Origin: JBGPLH01 sp041486365 [NCBI: Thermodesulfobacteriota bacterium]
GTDB lineage: Bacteria; JAUYMQ01
Length of the DNA: 6,838 bases
Assembly: GCA_041486365.1 (NCBI GenBank)
Contig: JBGPLH010000179.1
Span: 1 to 6,838, forward strand
Reading direction: 5' to 3'
Below, piece after piece: positions 5,790 to 6,838 of the stretch. Position 1 is the first letter of the stretch, and each line of letters begins with the position of its first letter. A program made the position numbers and the translations under genes. The notes under the pieces were generated by a model. It had not been told where the DNA came from and made no database searches. It saw nothing but the letters and a program-made list of their open reading frames with translations.

Positions 5790-6536
5790 ATGTCCGACGC
5801 CCATCTGGACACCTTCGTCCTCGACTGCCGCGCCCTCTTCGGAGACGATCTCCTGAGCGTCTTCCTCTACGGCAGCGCCGCCGGGGAGGATTTCATCCCC
5901 GGCGTCTCCGACTACAATCTCGGCGTCGTCCTCCGAAGCGTCCGTCCCGATCACCTCCGGCGCGCCGCCGGCAAGGTTTCCCGCTGGGGGCGCCACCGGA
6001 TCAGCCCGCCGCTCTTCCTCGACCCCGCCTTCATCCACCAGAGCCTCGACGTCTTCCCGATCGAGTTCATGGAGATGAAGGAGACCCACCGTATCCTCTA
6101 CGGCCCCGACCCTCTGGCCGGCCTCCAGGTGAGCCTGGCGAACCTGCGCCACCAGTGCGAGTCGGAGATCCGCGGGAAGCTCCTGGGCCTGCGCCAGGGC
6201 TACCTGCGCGCCGCGTCGCGCCCGAAGGACGTGCTGGCGCTCGCCCTCGGATCGCTCAAGCCCGTTCTCCTGGTCCTTCGCAACTTCTTGAGATTGCGAG
6301 GGGAATCCGTTCCGCAGAATATCTCCGGTGTCGTCGATCGCGTGGAGGCGCGCACGGCGCTCAGCCTCATGGCGGTCCGGCGGCTCCTCGCGGTGCGCAC
6401 GGGGGTCGGGGCGGTGAAGCACCCCGAGATCATCCCCCTCTTCGAGGCCTACCTCGAGGAACTGCACGGCATCGCGGAGCGGCTCGAGTCATTCAGAGAT
6501 CCTGTGGGCGCAAGCGCGTCGGGGAGGCCGTCCTGA
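5790..6536 (+). CDS. Nucleotidyltransferase-fold protein (DNA polymerase beta superfamily) with an altered metal motif
   Basis: The 248-aa product opens with a polymerase-beta-type nucleotidyltransferase core: VFLYGSAAGEDFIPG at 24-38 gives the Gly28-Ser29 motif, followed by SDYNLGVVL at 40-48. The usual two metal-binding Asp residues (DxD) are here Asp41 and Asn43. FPIEFMEMK at 89-97 offers Glu92 as the third carboxylate. Residues about 120-240 look all-helical and are rich in Leu and Arg, like the helical domain that follows the core in many minimal nucleotidyltransferases. Such proteins transfer NMP to small molecules, RNA or proteins; the substrate is unknown, and the Asn may mean altered or lost catalysis. 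The ATG directly abuts the stop of the DJ-1 gene and only AGG, 6 nt upstream, resembles a binding site, so translation is probably coupled. Its own stop overlaps the next start (TGATG). No toxin-antitoxin HEPN gene is adjacent. Confidence 0.85.
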   Translation: MSDAHLDTFVLDCRALFGDDLLSVFLYGSAAGEDFIPGVSDYNLGVVLRSVRPDHLRRAAGKVSRWGRHRISPPLFLDPAFIHQSLDVFPIEFMEMKETHRILYGPDPLAGLQVSLANLRHQCESEIRGKLLGLRQGYLRAASRPKDVLALALGSLKPVLLVLRNFLRLRGESVPQNISGVVDRVEARTALSLMAVRRLLAVRTGVGAVKHPEIIPLFEAYLEELHGIAERLESFRDPVGASASGRPS

Positions 6537-6838
6537 TGAACGTTCCGCGGCGGCGGCTCGCGATCCCGTGGGCGCTTCTCGTTTTCCTGCTCGCCTCCGC
6601 CGCCGGCGCGGCGGACATCGGTCCCCCGATCCCGGCGCCGCGCGGATTCGTCACGGATGACGCCGGCGTGATCCCGCCGGACAAGGATCGGGAAATCACG
6701 GCGCTGCTCGGGGAGCTGCAAGAGAAGACGGGAGCCGAGATCGCGATCCTCACGATCCCGAGCACGCAGCCGCTGGACGACTTCGACTACGCCACGGCCG
6801 TCTTCGACCGCTGGAAGGTGGGCCGACGCGGCAAGGAC
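6536..6838 (+). CDS. Secreted TPM-domain protein (YgcG-like), 3' end beyond the right edge
   Basis: The first 101 codons are present. Residues 1-26 form a signal peptide: Arg5-7, a hydrophobic core at 8-21 and a cleavage site near AAGAA. The TPM domain begins at about 37 with GFVTDDAGVIPPD, then a helix ITALLGELQEKTGAEIAI and the strand ILTIPSTQPLDDFDYA. The visible end, FDRWKVGRRGKD, is the family motif that normally continues into NGVLL. TPM proteins are exported; plant TLP18.3 has acidic phosphatase activity and helps photosystem II repair, while bacterial members are membrane-anchored and mostly of unknown role, often with a transmembrane helix and Gly-rich tail after the domain, which would lie outside this window. 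GGGGAGG (6521-6527) 8 nt before the ATG is a strong ribosome binding site, and the start overlaps the previous stop, so the gene belongs to the same operon. Confidence 0.9.
   Translation, partial: MNVPRRRLAIPWALLVFLLASAAGAADIGPPIPAPRGFVTDDAGVIPPDKDREITALLGELQEKTGAEIAILTIPSTQPLDDFDYATAVFDRWKVGRRGKD

Noticed and set aside
5202-6467. A 421-codon minus-strand frame under the DJ-1 and nucleotidyltransferase genes
   Set aside because: It spans two well-supported plus-strand genes, has no recognisable domain, and is compositionally an antisense shadow.
5790-6536. A minimal nucleotidyltransferase/HEPN toxin-antitoxin pair
   Set aside because: The protein is longer than MNT antitoxins and its neighbours are DJ-1 and TPM proteins; no HEPN toxin with an RxxxxH motif is adjacent.
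1-6838. CRISPR arrays, tRNA or rRNA genes, insertion sequences, attachment sites, defence or phage genes
   Set aside because: No spaced repeats, cloverleaf-like sequence, transposase or integrase motifs were seen on either strand. Base and codon use look uniform across the window, with no sign of a recently acquired island.

Overview
The window is a strongly GC-rich stretch of bacterial chromosome, densely coding and with nearly every third codon position G or C. Two secreted proteins, a lipobox lipoprotein carrying an Slt70-type lytic transglycosylase and a TPM-domain protein point to a bacterium with a Gram-negative type of envelope. The high-GC, environmental look of the genes would fit Deltaproteobacteria/Myxococcota, Acidobacteriota or a similar phylum, but no marker in the window settles the lineage. 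I see no rRNA, tRNA, CRISPR array, transposase, integrase or phage gene.

Left part (1-3117): two envelope genes are divergent across 86 bp. On the minus strand is a secreted GHL10-type glycoside hydrolase that runs off the left edge; it has no in-frame ATG and appears to start at TTG 745. On the plus strand is a TPR-rich lipoprotein lytic transglycosylase. GHL10 enzymes include peptidoglycan-glycan hydrolases, so the two may be a co-regulated wall-remodelling pair (inference). The transglycosylase ends in a 9-bp perfect stem that overlaps its stop codon and lies between convergent genes.

Middle (3151-4716): a complete class I acyl-CoA synthetase (AMP-binding ligase) lies on the minus strand, convergent with the transglycosylase and divergent from the next operon. 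All core adenylation motifs are intact; its substrate cannot be read from context.

Right part (4717-6838): a 252-bp divergent control region holds an almost consensus sigma-70-type promoter (TTGACA, 16 bp, CATAAT) and a perfect 20-nt palindrome in the transcribed leader. It drives a tight plus-strand run of four genes: an unrecognised 78-aa helical protein, a DJ-1/PfpI family protein, a nucleotidyltransferase-fold protein whose second metal-ligand Asp is Asn, and a secreted TPM-domain protein cut by the right edge. The last three are joined by a stop-start abutment (TGA then ATG) and a stop-start overlap (TGATG), so they are almost certainly co-transcribed.

Most of the window is recognisable housekeeping or accessory metabolism. 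The points most worth a second look are the hidden GHL10 gene and its start-site puzzle, the D-to-N nucleotidyltransferase, and the small protein with a strong promoter and palindromic leader. I do not see convincing evidence of a wholly new system.
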